From: DATKPE01 sp033854175
GTDB taxonomy: Bacteria; Bacteroidota; Ignavibacteria; UBA10030; SZUA-254
Length of the DNA: 12,086 nt
Reading direction: 5' to 3'
Assembly (NCBI GenBank): GCA_033854175.1
Contig: JAWOKN010000081.1
Span: 1 to 12,086, forward strand
Shown in pieces: positions 1 to 8,600 of this stretch; position 1 is the first letter of the stretch; the number at the start of each line of letters is the position of its first letter. Both the position numbers and the translations under genes were made by a program. Below the pieces are notes generated by a model, which did not search any database, was not told the DNA's origin, and saw nothing but the letters and a program-made list of their open reading frames with translations.

Positions 1-1026
1 GGCTTTCCGCAACGGCTTTCTGTCCAGATAAGCGGCGGCGGTGTGACGGTCAATCAGGTCACCGTTACCGACCAGACCCATCTGACGCTGGATCTGGCGG
101 TCGATACCGGAGCCGCCACCGGAGGCCACACGATTACGGTCATGAACCCCGACTCACAATCGGTATCATCCCCTGCGAATATTATCGTCATCAAGATTCA
201 ATCCACGACATCGATAAATGTCTCAGTGTCCCCCGATTGGAATCTGATTTCCAATCCTTTGGCAGTCGCCGACGATTCGACAACCAGCCTCTTTCCTGAC
301 GCCGCGGGTCCTTCGTATGACTATAATCCGGGCCTCGGGTACGAGGTTTCATCCCGGCTCATGAATGGAACCGGATACTGGCTCAAATTCAGTTCAGGCG
401 GGTCGGCACAGATTACCGGTTACGATGTTTTGTACGATTCGGTCTCTGTGACCGACGGATGGAACCTGATAGGTTCGATCGGTCATCCCGTTCCGACATC
501 ATCGATATCGAGCACACCCCCTGGCATGATCACCAGCAGGTTTTTCACCTACGCAGATGGCTATACGGTGTCTGATACTGTGAAACCCGGCCTGGGATAC
601 TGGGTGAAGGTAACGGGCTCGGGCCGGCTCATCCTGTCGTCCTCGGGAACTACTCAGCTAGCGAACCGCATCCGGATTGTCGGGACGTCGGACAATCCGC
701 CACCCCCGCCGGATGATAATGTCCCGGCCACACCGGCGCCAAAGTCGTATGCACTTGAGGAAGCATATCCTAATCCGTTCAATCCGGCAACAACGATAAG
801 GTACGGCCTTCCGACCCAAAGTCATGTCAGTCTGAAAATCTACAACCTTCTCGGGCAACTTGTCGCGACACTGGCGGATAAGATCGAGCCCGCCGGCTAC
901 CACCGGGTCGAATGGAATGCCTCGACCAGTGCAAGCGGTGTCTATTTCTACCGGCTTGATGCAGTTGGCATAAATGATCCGGGCAAACCGTTTGCGAGTG
1001 TAAGGAAGGTATTGTTGATACGATAA
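1..1026 (+). CDS. C-terminal part of a T9SS-exported surface protein (5'-truncated)
   Basis: The frame is open to the left edge, so the true start lies outside the window; 341 residues are visible. Numbering from the in-frame GTG at 43, residues 1-50 resemble the end of an IPT/TIG-like immunoglobulin module (GGHTITVMNPDSQS is typical). Residues 63-195 hold two divergent copies of a module built on WNLI and GYW(L/V)K. A proline-rich linker lies at 219-233. Residues 236-327 form a type A T9SS C-terminal domain (YPNPFNPATTIRYGLP, LKIYNLLGQLVATL, GVYFYRLDA). In known systems this tail directs export through the outer-membrane T9SS translocon and is cleaved, leaving the protein on the surface or secreted. 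The enzymatic or adhesive part is probably upstream and not visible, so the actual function is unknown. The gene ends at TAA 1024-1026, before a candidate terminator. I am confident about the sorting tail and cannot say what the mature protein does. Confidence 0.9.
   Translation, partial: GFPQRLSVQISGGGVTVNQVTVTDQTHLTLDLAVDTGAATGGHTITVMNPDSQSVSSPANIIVIKIQSTTSINVSVSPDWNLISNPLAVADDSTTSLFPDAAGPSYDYNPGLGYEVSSRLMNGTGYWLKFSSGGSAQITGYDVLYDSVSVTDGWNLIGSIGHPVPTSSISSTPPGMITSRFFTYADGYTVSDTVKPGLGYWVKVTGSGRLILSSSGTTQLANRIRIVGTSDNPPPPPDDNVPATPAPKSYALEEAYPNPFNPATTIRYGLPTQSHVSLKIYNLLGQLVATLADKIEPAGYHRVEWNASTSASGVYFYRLDAVGINDPGKPFASVRKVLLIR
226..612 (+). repeat. Two divergent copies of a WNLI...GYW(L/V)K protein module
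   Basis: Within the first gene, copy 1 (about 226-396) reads WNLIS ... GYEVS ... GTGYWLKF and copy 2 (about 448-612) reads WNLIGS ... GYTVS ... GLGYWVKV. The spacing between the conserved tryptophans is similar in both copies. This is a repeat at protein level; the DNA has diverged, which points to an old internal duplication. Confidence 0.65.
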
Positions 1027-1028
1027 TA

Positions 1029-1068
1029 CCCCCCCTTGGGGGGGGCAGGACTCTATCTTTTTAGAGTC
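1029..1068 (+). terminator. Candidate terminator region: C7-TT-G8 tract plus a second hairpin
   Basis: Three bases after the stop codon, seven C, two T and eight G occur in a row (1029-1045) and could fold into a very GC-rich stem. A second perfect 7-bp stem follows: GACTCTA (1049-1055) with TAGAGTC (1062-1068) around a TCTTTT loop, then TTCTT. The position suggests transcription termination after the surface-protein gene. The run of T that normally follows the stem is mostly inside the loop, so this is only a moderate call. Confidence 0.4.
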
Positions 1069-1071
1069 TTC

Positions 1072-1100
1072 TTGACATTCAGAGAAAACTGTCTTACTTT
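1072..1100 (+). promoter_or_regulatory. Sigma70-type promoter candidate
   Basis: A perfect TTGACA -35 (1072-1077) is followed after 17 nt by TACTTT (1095-1100). Transcription would start near 1107, leaving a leader of about 160 nt before the ATG at 1269. It sits immediately after the candidate terminator of the upstream gene, the expected place for a new transcription unit. Confidence 0.5.
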
Positions 1101-1220
1101 AACGCCTGTACATAAGGGACGGTGTGAATCAGGCCGTTCTGATCTGAAGTACAAAAATCTTTACCTACCGCGGACTCATGAAACCCGTCGGGATGCGTCA
1201 CAGTTCTCCCTACGCTTGGT

Positions 1221-1245
1221 ATCCTCCCGGCATGGAGGATCTTTT
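1221..1245 (+). terminator. Terminator-like hairpin in the leader (possible attenuator or sRNA end)
   Basis: A perfect 7-bp stem, ATCCTCC (1221-1227) with GGAGGAT (1234-1240), encloses the loop CGGCAT and is followed by CTTTT. It lies about 28 nt upstream of the start codon at 1269 and downstream of the promoter candidate at 1072-1100. The right arm includes GGAGG, so the stem would also hide a Shine-Dalgarno-like sequence that has no start codon of its own. It could be an intrinsic terminator of a short RNA, an attenuator of the following gene, or chance. Confidence 0.35.
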
Positions 1246-1268
1246 AATAGCAAACTCCGGAGGGTTGT

Positions 1269-1931
1269 ATGGTCAGACTCGTTTCCCGTTGTCTTGCGCT
1301 GGTGCTGGTTCTCGGGCTCCATTCCCGTCTGTCGGCCCAGTGTTCGTACGATCCGACACAACATTCCACAGGTCAATTCAAGGGATGCCCGCAAAAAGGG
1401 AAGGGCGGGGATTCGAGCCTGAACAGGCTGAAAAACCGGGACAAACCGCCGGCTACCTACGTGTCGTATGCCGTCAGCCAGATTGTGTCCGATTTTCCGC
1501 AGGATCTCCCGACGACGAAACGCGCAGCCTGGGATGAGGCAGACCTTCAGGATGCCTGCACGTACGAAGAGCAGGGTGTCACGGTGGTGGGTTATCTCCT
1601 GAACGTGAAACACGAAGGCCCCGAAGCGTGCAACTGCCGGGATTCCGTACAGAGGGATTTCCATATCTGGCTGGCAGCCAGGAGTTCGGATACTCGCGAT
1701 AAATCGGTCGTGATTGAAATATCGCCGAGATTGCTCGCCGCCCACCCGTCGTGGAATCTGACTACCATCGGGAACCTCGTCCATCAGAAGCGGAAGGTGA
1801 GAATAAGCGGATGGCTGATGTGGGACGAAGAGCATGATCATGAGGTCGGAAAAACCAGGGGGACCCATTGGGAAATCCATCCGATCCATAAAATTGAAAC
1901 TTTCGTGAACGCTCATTGGACTGAATTCTGA
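1269..1931 (+). CDS. Small exported protein of unknown function
   Basis: The start ATG is supported by GGAGGG at 1259-1264. The 220-residue product begins with a Sec signal peptide (basic MVRLVSR, hydrophobic 9-17, probable cleavage near LSAQ, residues 21-24). There is a cysteine at 25, but Gln at -1 argues against a lipoprotein. The mature part has five cysteines (25, 40, 97, 121 and 123, including CNC at 121-123), so disulfides or metal binding are possible. The second half alternates short beta-like strands (VTVVGYLLNV, DFHIWLAAR, SVVIEISPR, RKVRISGWLMWD) and ends with GKTRGTHWEIHPIHKIE (194-210). That layout is compatible with a small beta-barrel such as an OB fold, but this is a guess from strand pattern. 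I do not recognise a named family. It lies 82 nt before the hydrolase gene in the same direction, so the two may be co-transcribed. Confidence 0.85.
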   Translation: MVRLVSRCLALVLVLGLHSRLSAQCSYDPTQHSTGQFKGCPQKGKGGDSSLNRLKNRDKPPATYVSYAVSQIVSDFPQDLPTTKRAAWDEADLQDACTYEEQGVTVVGYLLNVKHEGPEACNCRDSVQRDFHIWLAARSSDTRDKSVVIEISPRLLAAHPSWNLTTIGNLVHQKRKVRISGWLMWDEEHDHEVGKTRGTHWEIHPIHKIETFVNAHWTEF

Positions 1932-1937
1932 TGCCCG

Positions 1938-1971
1938 CCCCCTGCCGGCCTTCCGGTGATCGGCAAGGGGG
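1938..1971 (+). other. Intergenic hairpin between the exported protein and the hydrolase
   Basis: CCCCCTGCCG (1938-1947) pairs with CGGCA-A-GGGGG (1961-1971), giving a 10-bp stem with one bulged A and a 13-nt loop. No T tract follows directly (a TTTTT occurs only at 1992-1996), so it is more likely an RNA stability or processing element, or a weak terminator between the two genes. Confidence 0.35.
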
Positions 1972-2013
1972 ACCCGTGTGTGAACCGCTCGTTTTTCTCG
2001 TGAGGACTAACGT

Positions 2014-3129
2014 ATGAACAATACACCAAAACGGCGTCTTGCACTGTTTTTCGACGGTACCTGGAATACCCCGGGGAGCGATACGAACGTCTTCCGGCTC
2101 TATACGCTGACGGCCTCAACCAGGAGCTTCCAGGCGAAGTTCCTCAGAAGTACATTCCGCGAGACCCTCCGCCCGCAGAGCGCACACACTGCGGAGATGG
2201 ATGCCGATCAACTGACCTATTATCACCGGGGCGTCGGGACAAAACGATACCAGCACCTCCTCGGCGGTATGTTCGGTTACGGCCTTTCAAAGAATATCCG
2301 GGACGGCCTCTACTGGCTCTCCTCACACTATACCCCCGGGGATGAGATCTTTATCTTCGGTTTCAGCCGCGGTGCCTATACCGCCAGAAGCCTCGTCGGC
2401 CTTATCCGGAAATGCGGAATCCCGCGCCAACCACTGATCGGCCTTACCGATACCGCATATAAATTTTATCGGGAAAGGCTCTGGGATGTGGACGGCCTGG
2501 AGGCGAAGGCGTTCCGCGAGACCTACTCGTGGCCCGACACAAAAATAAAGTTCATCGGCGTCTGGGATACCGTCGGCGCCCTCGGTATCCCCATTCATCA
2601 GGTCTGGTTCGGGAAGGATTGGTACCGGTTTCATGACACCCAGCTGAGCGGTATTGTCGAGAATGCGTATCATGCCGTCGCATTGGATGAACACCGGCCC
2701 GATTTCCAGGCAACACTCTGGACACCGAAGAAGAGCATCGGAGCCGCAGGAGGAGACATCGAACAGCGATGGTTCCCGGGTTCCCATGCGGATGTCGGAG
2801 GGGGGTATCCGGACGGGAAATTGCATGAGCTCTCATTGAGATGGATCCAGGAAAAGGCCCTGGCGTCGGGTCTGAGGTTTACCGGCATGGTCCCGGTCGA
2901 TCCTGACGCATACCTGTCAGCAATCCACGATTCGTTCCGGGATTTTGCCCTCGGTCTCTATGCCAAATTGCCCTGGATCTATGAGCACTACCGGCCCCGT
3001 AAGATGGGGATCCATGAGACGACGGATGATTCCGTCACCCAGCGGCGTCTGTCGCCCGACGGCAGGGATGAGCATGGGGGAAAATACGATCCGCCGGCAC
3101 TCAACGACGATACGTTGAAAAAGCTCTGA
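2014..3129 (+). CDS. DUF2235-family alpha/beta hydrolase (Tle1-like phospholipase fold)
   Basis: GAGGA at 2002-2006, 7 nt before ATG, supports the start. The 371-residue protein opens with the family signature LALFFDGTWNTP (9-20). The nucleophile elbow is GFSRG (116-120), with Ser118 as likely nucleophile, followed by AYTARSLVGLI. FIGVWDTVGALG (180-191) and FPGSHADVGGGY (254-265) carry conserved acidic and histidine positions; His334 (GIHETTDDSV) is a candidate for the late catalytic His. In characterised relatives (Tle1 effectors) this fold hydrolyses phospholipids and is delivered by type VI secretion, but many DUF2235 proteins have no assigned substrate. There is no signal peptide, so the default location is the cytoplasm. 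No VgrG, Hcp, PAAR or immunity gene is visible nearby. Family assignment is strong; the substrate is unknown. The gene converges with the efflux channel gene, with 32 nt between the stops. Confidence 0.9.
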   Translation: MNNTPKRRLALFFDGTWNTPGSDTNVFRLYTLTASTRSFQAKFLRSTFRETLRPQSAHTAEMDADQLTYYHRGVGTKRYQHLLGGMFGYGLSKNIRDGLYWLSSHYTPGDEIFIFGFSRGAYTARSLVGLIRKCGIPRQPLIGLTDTAYKFYRERLWDVDGLEAKAFRETYSWPDTKIKFIGVWDTVGALGIPIHQVWFGKDWYRFHDTQLSGIVENAYHAVALDEHRPDFQATLWTPKKSIGAAGGDIEQRWFPGSHADVGGGYPDGKLHELSLRWIQEKALASGLRFTGMVPVDPDAYLSAIHDSFRDFALGLYAKLPWIYEHYRPRKMGIHETTDDSVTQRRLSPDGRDEHGGKYDPPALNDDTLKKL

Positions 3130-3161
3130 GCGTCCAGGGCTTCAATCCGGGGACCGCCACA

Positions 3162-5621
3162 CTAGCTTTTCTTCAGCGAGTACTCCACCCTCTCAATGAT
3201 ATCGTTGAGGAACGCCCGCCGGTCGGCCGGCGTCATCAGAAGATCAAACTGGCCCAGCGAACGCTGAAACTGCATGTACTCCTCAAAAAAGTCGTAGAGC
3301 GCGTTTGCCGCCACCTGGTCAGCCCGGAGTGAACTTCCCTGCGCGTCAAGAACACTCAGGATCGATACCGCCCCGCGGGAATACGCATCGGTGATGAGCT
3401 TGAGCGTGCGATGCGCGGCCTCGCGTTCGGACTGGGACTGCCCGATCGCAAAATAGGATGCCTTGACATTCTGCAGGTCGGTCCGGATGCGCATCGATAT
3501 TTTCTCGGCCGTGGATTGCCGCTGCAGTTTGTACTGCTCGGATTCCTGACTGGCCTTCAGTTCGGCCGCACGCGTCGAAAACCCGTTGAAGATGTTGAGT
3601 GACAGCTGGAGCCCGACCGTCCAGTTGTTCCTGTCCGGAAGCGCGGGCGTCACGGCGGAGAAGAGACCGCCGAGATATTGCGCCACCCCTGGATCAAGCC
3701 CGGGCGGCGGCTGCGGCATGGCCCCGGCCTGGAACAACACGGGCTGATCGGATTGATAGAAGTTGTTGCTGAAGTTCGCGAAGGCGGATACCGTGGGGAG
3801 AAAAAATGACGAACGGACTGAGCTCAGTTCCCGATCCTTGGCATCGATGACGGCGTCGAGCTGCCGGAGTTCGGGCGAACGCTTGAGCCCTTCGTTTACA
3901 AGGTACTCCGTCAGGAGATCGAAGGCGACCGGGTTTTTCAGATAGGCGGAGATCTTTTTGTCCGAGACGAAGAGCGAGGTGTCGTCCAGAGAGACGTCCT
4001 CGAGGTTCAGCTCCTGGTTTATCGGGAGGTGGAGATGCTGGTTCACCAGGTACCGCATCTGGTTGATCTGCGCATGGAGCGACATCACCGCCTTCTTCAT
4101 CTCTGCGATTTCGACCTGCCACCGCAACACTTCCTCCTCGCCCGCCACACCCGTGCTTCTGCGGATCCTCGCAATCTCGAGATTTGAACGGGTGTTGTTC
4201 AGATTCTCCAGCGTGATGTTGAAGAGCTGCCGCATCCGGATGTAGTTCAGATACGCGGAGGACCCCGATACGATGGTGTTTAACCGCGTCTGCTCCAGTT
4301 CGCTCACCTTTGCATCGTAGAGCGATCCCTGAATGCTCAGGTTCGCAAGCACCGGCTCGGAGAAGATCACCTGAGACACACTCACCTCTGCAGCAGCGCT
4401 TTTCTGCGGCTGGTAGGTCGCCTGCGCCCTGTCGGCATCGATCTGGTATCCGCTCACGCCGAGATCAAGGCGCGGCAGTATGCCCGCTCGCGCGATGGAA
4501 ACGTTCTCCGCTCCCGCATCGACTCCCTGGGCGAGGGACTGGATGTCCAGATTGGTCTCCATGACCCTCCGCATCGCCGTCTCGAGGTTGTAACGCTCGG
4601 CGAATGCCGAGACCTCGTCGACCTGCACGAGGTCGGACTCGAGCAGCGTCTCCCAGTCGGGTGTGGCCATGATCAGATATGCGGTGTGAAAATTGAAGAA
4701 GAGCCGCCTTGCGGCAGGGAAGGTCACCGATAACCCGCCGGGCGGCTCACCCTGAAGTATCCGCTGCACGATGAGCGCAATCCGCCGCACCATCCGCGGA
4801 AAGATGTCCGGATTTGCACCCGCCATGATCCCCCGCCGCACGTCGCTTTCACCGAAGAGCGAAAAACTGGGGAGCTGCCTGTCGATGAATCCCTGCACCA
4901 GACGCTGAAATTCTTCACGCCCGATATTTAACGCCGGTTCAAGATAGACCGCCTGAACATCCCCCGGAATGGCCCGGAGCACGTCCGACGCAGAACTGTC
5001 GAGGATGAGGGGAATAACCCCGATCCCGATCTTTTTGCCGATTTCCTCCATGCTCATCGCGGGTGGGGGGAGGGCGTCGTTGTACCGCTTGCTCGATATG
5101 AAGGCGATCTTGTTGAAAGGCACAACCTTCCGGAAGAGTTCCACATCCTGCTGGAATGTCGTCGGGAAAACGAGATAGCAGAGGTTCTTCACGCCGCTGA
5201 CGCCGTTGGTGAAGGGAATTTTCTGGCGCCCGGGATCGAGCACGACGGGCGCAATGACCGGCTTCGGCAAGGGCCCCCGCGTGGCGAGATCGTGCGAGGC
5301 GATGACTCCCATGCCGAGAACCATATCGACACCCGGGTCCCGGAGCAGCCGGTCGTTGATCGCGTGAATTGCCGCCAGCGTCCAGTCTCCCTCGATGACC
5401 CCCCCGCCGGTGAATGTAACCTCGACCCGGTTGCCAAGGACTTCCCTGAGAGAGGTCTGGAGCTGCCGGAAGACCTCGTCATTCCCCTCCCATCTGCCGT
5501 CGGCAACAAGCGCGATCCGGAGGGTCCGTACACCGGCCGAGTCCCCTTGCGCCAGGATGCCTGGTCCCGCTGCGGGGATCGTAAAAATCAGCGCACACAA
5601 GAATGCTTTAAGATTGATCAT
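3162..5621 (-). CDS. TolC-family outer-membrane efflux channel fused to an ABC substrate-binding-protein-like domain
   Basis: The product is about 819 residues, far above the usual 420-500 for TolC-type proteins. Numbering from GTG 5633: signal peptide 1-29 (ending ILAQ); residues 37-325 resemble the PF04392-type periplasmic binding protein family (LRIALVADG, GVSGVKN, VPFNKIAFISSKRYND, AVYLEPALN, RRGIMAGANPDIF, VQRILQGEPP); residues 346-555 and 570-797 are the two outer-membrane efflux repeats, with long heptad-like helices and the LGQFDLL end. In an efflux system the channel half forms the trimeric exit duct; the added domain would sit in the periplasm or at the cell surface. I chose ATG 5621 because GAGGA at 5627-5631 lies 5 nt upstream. 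The GTG at 5633 would place that site inside the gene. The gene is last in the adaptor-pump-channel operon, 48 nt after the pump. No frameshift or internal stop separates the two halves. Confidence 0.93.
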   Translation of the reverse strand: MINLKAFLCALIFTIPAAGPGILAQGDSAGVRTLRIALVADGRWEGNDEVFRQLQTSLREVLGNRVEVTFTGGGVIEGDWTLAAIHAINDRLLRDPGVDMVLGMGVIASHDLATRGPLPKPVIAPVVLDPGRQKIPFTNGVSGVKNLCYLVFPTTFQQDVELFRKVVPFNKIAFISSKRYNDALPPPAMSMEEIGKKIGIGVIPLILDSSASDVLRAIPGDVQAVYLEPALNIGREEFQRLVQGFIDRQLPSFSLFGESDVRRGIMAGANPDIFPRMVRRIALIVQRILQGEPPGGLSVTFPAARRLFFNFHTAYLIMATPDWETLLESDLVQVDEVSAFAERYNLETAMRRVMETNLDIQSLAQGVDAGAENVSIARAGILPRLDLGVSGYQIDADRAQATYQPQKSAAAEVSVSQVIFSEPVLANLSIQGSLYDAKVSELEQTRLNTIVSGSSAYLNYIRMRQLFNITLENLNNTRSNLEIARIRRSTGVAGEEEVLRWQVEIAEMKKAVMSLHAQINQMRYLVNQHLHLPINQELNLEDVSLDDTSLFVSDKKISAYLKNPVAFDLLTEYLVNEGLKRSPELRQLDAVIDAKDRELSSVRSSFFLPTVSAFANFSNNFYQSDQPVLFQAGAMPQPPPGLDPGVAQYLGGLFSAVTPALPDRNNWTVGLQLSLNIFNGFSTRAAELKASQESEQYKLQRQSTAEKISMRIRTDLQNVKASYFAIGQSQSEREAAHRTLKLITDAYSRGAVSILSVLDAQGSSLRADQVAANALYDFFEEYMQFQRSLGQFDLLMTPADRRAFLNDIIERVEYSLKKS

Positions 5622-5626
5622 ACCTT

Positions 5627-5631
5627 TCCTC
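5627..5631 (-). promoter_or_regulatory. Ribosome binding site deciding the channel-gene start
   Basis: GAGGA on the minus strand is 5 nt upstream of ATG 5621-5619. It overlaps the alternative GTG start at 5633-5631, which has no comparable site of its own. It therefore favours the ATG. Confidence 0.6.
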
Positions 5632-5669
5632 ACTGTCGAATGCTGATCCGTTGAGAAAATCCTCTCCGT

Positions 5670-8600
5670 TTACCGTGTCCACGAGGGGCCATATCCTTCC
5701 GCCCCTCCGGGGGAGGCCAGCCCGGCGTCGGGTGCCTTTTCATCAAGCCGGCTTCTGGTGAACGCCCGAAAGGGCCGGAGCAGGGGGACCTTGAACGGAT
5801 GGGCAAAGATTATCGGTATTGTTCGCCGGAATCTGTCGATCTTGTTGTAAACGATGGGAACGATCACCAGCGTCAGGAACATCGAACTGAGGAGCCCGCC
5901 GATGAGCCCCCACGCCAGGCCGTTTTTCCATTCGGATCCGGCACCGCTTGCGATCGCGATCGGTAACATCCCGAAGACCATTGAAAGGGTCGTCATCACG
6001 ATCGGCCGTATCCGCGCCTGACCGGCCTCGATCAGCGCATCATGCACGTTCTGCCCCCGCTCCCTGTTGTCATTCGTCCGGTCGACCAGCAGGATCGCGT
6101 TTTTGGACACAAGACCCACCATCATGATGATCCCGAGCGCGGAAAATATGCTCAGCGCGTTGCCGCTCGCCGCAAGCGCGATCATCGCCCCGACGAGCGC
6201 CAGGGGAACCGAGAGGAGCACCACGAAGGGATGAATGAATGAATTGTATAACGCCACCATAATGAAGTAGACGAAGAGTATGCTCGCGATCAGCGCAAAA
6301 CCCATCTTCCCGAAACTGTCCTGCCGGTCCTTCTCCCCCCCGACAAACGTCACCGAGGTGCCCCCGACACGCCTGTCGCCGAGGAGTTCCTTGAACCTGG
6401 CGGCGACGTTGCCGACGGGAATCGTGTTATCCACATACCCCGTGATGGTGATGGAGGAGTTGCGGTTGAACCGCTCCATCTTCGACGGACCGCTCGCCGG
6501 GTAGATCTCGGCGAACTGCTGGAGCTCAACCTGGCGGCCAGCCGGCGTGGTGAAGCTCAGGTTGGCGACATCGCCGGGGTTCGACCGGTCGAACTTGTCA
6601 AGGGCGATCTGAATGGGGTGCTCAACCTGCTTGTCGCGGAATTTTGACTCGTCATCCCCCGTGAGCGCCACCCGGAGCGTCGTGCCGACGTCGAAGACCG
6701 TCAGCCCAAAGGCGGCCATTTTCTGCCTGTCGATGTCGATGACGACCTCCGGCTTCCCCTGCTCGGCGGAGAATTTCACGTCCGTCACGGTCGGGGTTTT
6801 CCGCATCACCGCGGATACCCGGTTCGCCATCGCAAGCAGCGAATCCTGGTCGGTACCGCATACCGTCACTTGGATCCCGCCGCCGTATTGCTCCCCCGTG
6901 ATCGCGATCTGATCGATGAATACCCTCGCACCGGGGATCTGCCGCGCCAGGTGCTTGATTTCGTTCGCAACCTCGCCGGTGGAGCGCATGCGCTCTTTCC
7001 TGTCCGTCAGGAGAACATAGATGCCCGATGTGTTGCTGGATGCCACATTCTGCGCCCCGAGACCGACGTTGGCCTGTATTTTCCTGACCTCCGGGATGCC
7101 GGCGATGATCCGTTCGACCCGCTGCGTGACGCGGTTCGTGTATTCGAGAGTGGCCGACGGTGATAACTCCAGCCGTACGATGAACTCCCCGCGGTCGACT
7201 TCCTTCATGAACTCCGACCCGATCAACCCGACCGCCGGCAGGGCAAGGGCCGCAATGAACAGCACAACGGCACCCGCCAGGACTTTGCCCTGGTTCTTCA
7301 GACTCCAGGAGAGGAGCCTGAAATAGCCGTCCGTGATGCCCTTCCACCACCGCTCGAACCCGGACGCAATCCGCCCGATCAGGGTCTTTCCGGCCATGAC
7401 CTCGATTTTTGAAAACCGGGAGGCGAGCATCGGCGTGAGCGTGAATGAGACGAAGAGACTCATCAATGTCGAGACGACGATGACGACCGAGAACTCGCGC
7501 ATGATGTCCCCCACGAGCCCGACGATGAGCGTCAGCGGGACGAAGACGACAACGTCGACGAGCGTTATCGAAAGTGCCGCAAAACCGATTTCGTTCCGGC
7601 CGTTCAGCGCCGCACCCCGCCGGTCCTCCCCCTTCTCAAGATGGTGGTGGATGTTTTCGAGGACGACGATCGAATCATCCACCAGGATGCCGATCACGAG
7701 CGAAAGGGCCAGAAGCGTCATCAGATTGAGCGAGTAGTCAAGTATCCACATCACAAGCGCCGAGGTGATGAGCGACGCGGGGATGGATATCAGGACGATG
7801 ACCGAGTTCCTGACGCTGTGCAAAAAGAGGAACATCACGGCCGAGACCAGTAGTACCGCCACCAGGAGGTCTTCCTTTACAGCATTCGCCGCCTCGGTCG
7901 TGAATATCGATGCGTCCGAAACGATGTCGAACTTGAGACCCGTGTTCGCGAACCGGTCCTCCAGGCCCCGGATTTCCTCCCGCACCCGCTCGCTCACCTC
8001 GACGGTGTTGGCATCAGACTGCTTGAGGATGTTGATGCCGACCGTGGTCTTCCCGTTTGTACGGCTGTAGGTTGTGTAGTCCTGCCTTCCGTCCTCGATC
8101 TCCGCAATGTCGCCGAGACGGACATCACCCCCCTCATGCGAACGGGAGACGACCAGATTGCGGAGCTCGTCGATCGACCGGAATTTCCCCTTGATCCGCA
8201 CCACCGCCTCGGTTTCCGTGGATTTCACCGTACCGGTCGGAAAATCGAGGTTGGAGGCCTTCACGACCTGCGTGATCTGCGCAATCGACAATCCCTGCGC
8301 CTGGACTTTCTGAGCGTCGAGGTTGATCTTGATCTCCCGGATGTCGCCGCCGACGAGCTGGACCTGCCCCACACCCTCGATCTTCGAGAACGCCGGCTGG
8401 ATCTGATCGGTCATGAACTGGTACAGGTCGCGCGGAGGGAGGTTGCTGGAGACACCCATCTGGATGATCGGAACGTCGGACATCGACCACTTCTGGATGA
8501 TCGGCGTCCGGATGTCCTTCGGGAGCGTCATCATCGCACCGTTGACCTTCCGCTGCGCGTCCTGCAGCGAACGGTTGACGTCTGCACTGTAGGCAAATTC

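Noticed and set aside
1036..1422. 128-codon + strand ORF across the leader region and the start of the exported protein
   Set aside because: It overlaps the signal-peptide region of a better-supported gene, spans the hairpins and promoter, and has no domain or ribosome binding site.
1176..1916. 246-codon ORF on the minus strand opposite the exported protein
   Set aside because: It mirrors the codons of the + strand gene, has no domain-like sequence, and the + strand gene has a signal peptide and a strong ribosome binding site.
6652..7350. 232-codon minus-strand ORF inside the pump gene in another frame
   Set aside because: It is an Arg/Gly/His-rich out-of-frame shadow of the pump, with no family resemblance.
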